Of a stretch of DNA of 7,974 bases, positions 7,382-7,974 are shown in pieces (within the stretch, counting starts at the first letter, position 1; the number at the start of each line of letters is the position of its first letter). This DNA comes from Gammaproteobacteria bacterium. GTDB lineage: Bacteria; Pseudomonadota; Gammaproteobacteria; Pseudomonadales; Azotimanducaceae. The notes beneath the pieces are model-generated. The model saw nothing but the letters and a program-made list of their open reading frames with translations, was not told the DNA's origin and made no database searches. The translations under genes and the position numbers were made by a program. The stretch covers positions 1 through 7,974 of the forward strand of contig JAPOYW010000704.1 of NCBI GenBank assembly GCA_026706425.1, read 5' to 3'.

Positions 7382-7970
7382 CTTCGGGACCTGTGACGTA
7401 TATCGCCCGCCGATCCCCGTTCCGGATCGCGAGGCAGTGGTTGTCCTGGTGCCAGGGGCTTGGCCCGATATCCGGCAGGCGCCGCCAGGTTTCGCCGCCG
7501 TCGCCGCTGCGGTACACGCCGTTGACCTCCGTCCCGGCCCAGATCGTCCGGCTGTCGTTCGGATCGACCAGGATTTTCGTGGTTCTCGGCGGATAGAGCA
7601 TGGCGTCGCGGTCGACACCCATGGGCAACGCCTCCCAGGTCTCGCCGCCGTCCACCGAACGGAACCCGTCAGGCCGCGTGCCGACGTAGATCCGGTCGGA
7701 GTCCTCCGGGTCCACGTCGATGGACCAGATCTCCATGCGTTCCATGGGCGAGTCGAGCTTGTCCCACGTCGCGCCGTTGTCGTCGCTGCGGTAGATTCCC
7801 GTTGCGTCGGAACCGGCCAGCAGTCGGTGCGGGTCGTCGGGATACACGCCGAGGGTGCGAACATTGCCTTCCAGCCCGCCGACGGCTGTTGCGCGCCACG
7901 ACCGGCCCCGGTCGCGGCTGACTTGCAGCCTGTTGCCCACCGTCCCGATAAAGATCGAGTAGTCGCTCAT
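7347..7970 (-). CDS. Asp-box (BNR/sialidase-like) beta-propeller protein, 3' truncated
   Basis: This is a 207-residue protein beginning MSDYSIFIGTVG, with ATG at 7970, four bases from the window end. Four perfect Asp-boxes (SxDxGxxW) occur at S18-W25, S62-W69, S105-W112 and S155-W162, each marking a propeller blade turn. Blade strands such as DRIYVGTRPDGFRS and RTIWAGTEVNGVYRS precede them. Such proteins usually have six to eight blades; here a fifth begins (NGDRRAIYVTGPEGG, 184-198) and then the frame ends in VLWTGAIGP without its Asp-box. The last 35 bases overlap the endonuclease coding frame. The gene therefore looks cut in its fifth blade by the restriction-modification block and is probably a remnant. 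It has no signal peptide, and the intact parent's function (glycosidase-like fold, often non-enzymatic) is unknown. Confidence 0.8.
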   Translation of the reverse strand: MSDYSIFIGTVGNRLQVSRDRGRSWRATAVGGLEGNVRTLGVYPDDPHRLLAGSDATGIYRSDDNGATWDKLDSPMERMEIWSIDVDPEDSDRIYVGTRPDGFRSVDGGETWEALPMGVDRDAMLYPPRTTKILVDPNDSRTIWAGTEVNGVYRSGDGGETWRRLPDIGPSPWHQDNHCLAIRNGDRRAIYVTGPEGGVLWTGAIGP

Positions 7971-7974
7971 CCAG

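Larger units (their letters stand above)
5041..7382. other. Probable horizontally acquired restriction-modification block
   Basis: The block contains the C5 methyltransferase and the NotI-family endonuclease, tail to tail. GC counted by hand on single 60-base lines is lower inside (5041: 30; 5341: 34; 6901: 33; 7261: 33) than in the flanks (1081: 44; 4021: 44; 4921: 46; 7381: 40; 7681: 38). The right boundary coincides with the break in the propeller gene at 7373-7382. The left boundary is inferred only from composition, between about 4981 and 5045. No integrase, transposase or flanking repeat is visible in the window, so the route of entry is unknown. Confidence 0.55.

Noticed and set aside
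7391..7864. Upstream in-frame extension of the endonuclease to an ATG at 7864
   Set aside because: This part reads out of frame through the Asp-box repeats of the propeller gene and gives Thr/Arg-rich nonsense. NotI-like homology begins only at AEFFG.
1..7974. Search for GCGGCCGC (the NotI site) as a clue to self-avoidance
   Set aside because: I saw none by eye, but about one or fewer is expected by chance in this length, and the specificity of this enzyme is unknown, so the absence means nothing.
1..7974. CRISPR arrays, tRNA genes, transposase or integrase genes
   Set aside because: No regularly spaced repeats, cloverleaf-type sequences or recombinase motifs were seen on either strand.

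Overview
The window is GC-rich DNA from a bacterium. Most segments I counted by hand are 60-77% GC, except a central stretch of about 50-60%. A YejA-type periplasmic binding protein and Sec signal peptides point to a Gram-negative, most likely a proteobacterium. The species cannot be named from this window.

Layout, left to right. (1) Positions 1-1680, + strand: the C-terminal part of a PEP-utilising enzyme (PEP synthase / rifampicin phosphotransferase type). It ends in a swivelling phospho-histidine domain, and its start lies upstream of the window. (2) Positions 1701-3590, - strand: a YejA-like oligopeptide-binding lipid-free periplasmic protein of ABC family 5, convergent with gene 1. (3) Positions 3635-4867, - strand: an exported class C beta-lactamase/EstB-type serine hydrolase, 44 bp upstream of gene 2 and probably co-transcribed with it. 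(4) Positions 4868-5128: a divergent intergenic region in which GC content falls sharply. (5) Positions 5129-6448, + strand: a complete C5-cytosine DNA methyltransferase. (6) Positions 6464 to about 7381, - strand, tail to tail with the methyltransferase: a NotI-family restriction endonuclease with the Cys cluster and a D...ExQ active site. (7) Positions 7347-7970, - strand: the first half of an Asp-box (BNR/sialidase-like) beta-propeller protein, which stops early where it runs into the endonuclease gene.

Genes 5 and 6 form a type II restriction-modification system. The main point of interest is its right edge. Endonuclease homology begins at an AEFFG motif with no usable start codon in front of it, and the propeller frame breaks down within the same 10 bases. 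This looks like an insertion or deletion junction that cut the propeller gene and removed the first codons of the endonuclease. Genes 2 and 3 suggest extracytoplasmic handling of peptides or beta-lactam-like/ester compounds, but no permease is present in the window.
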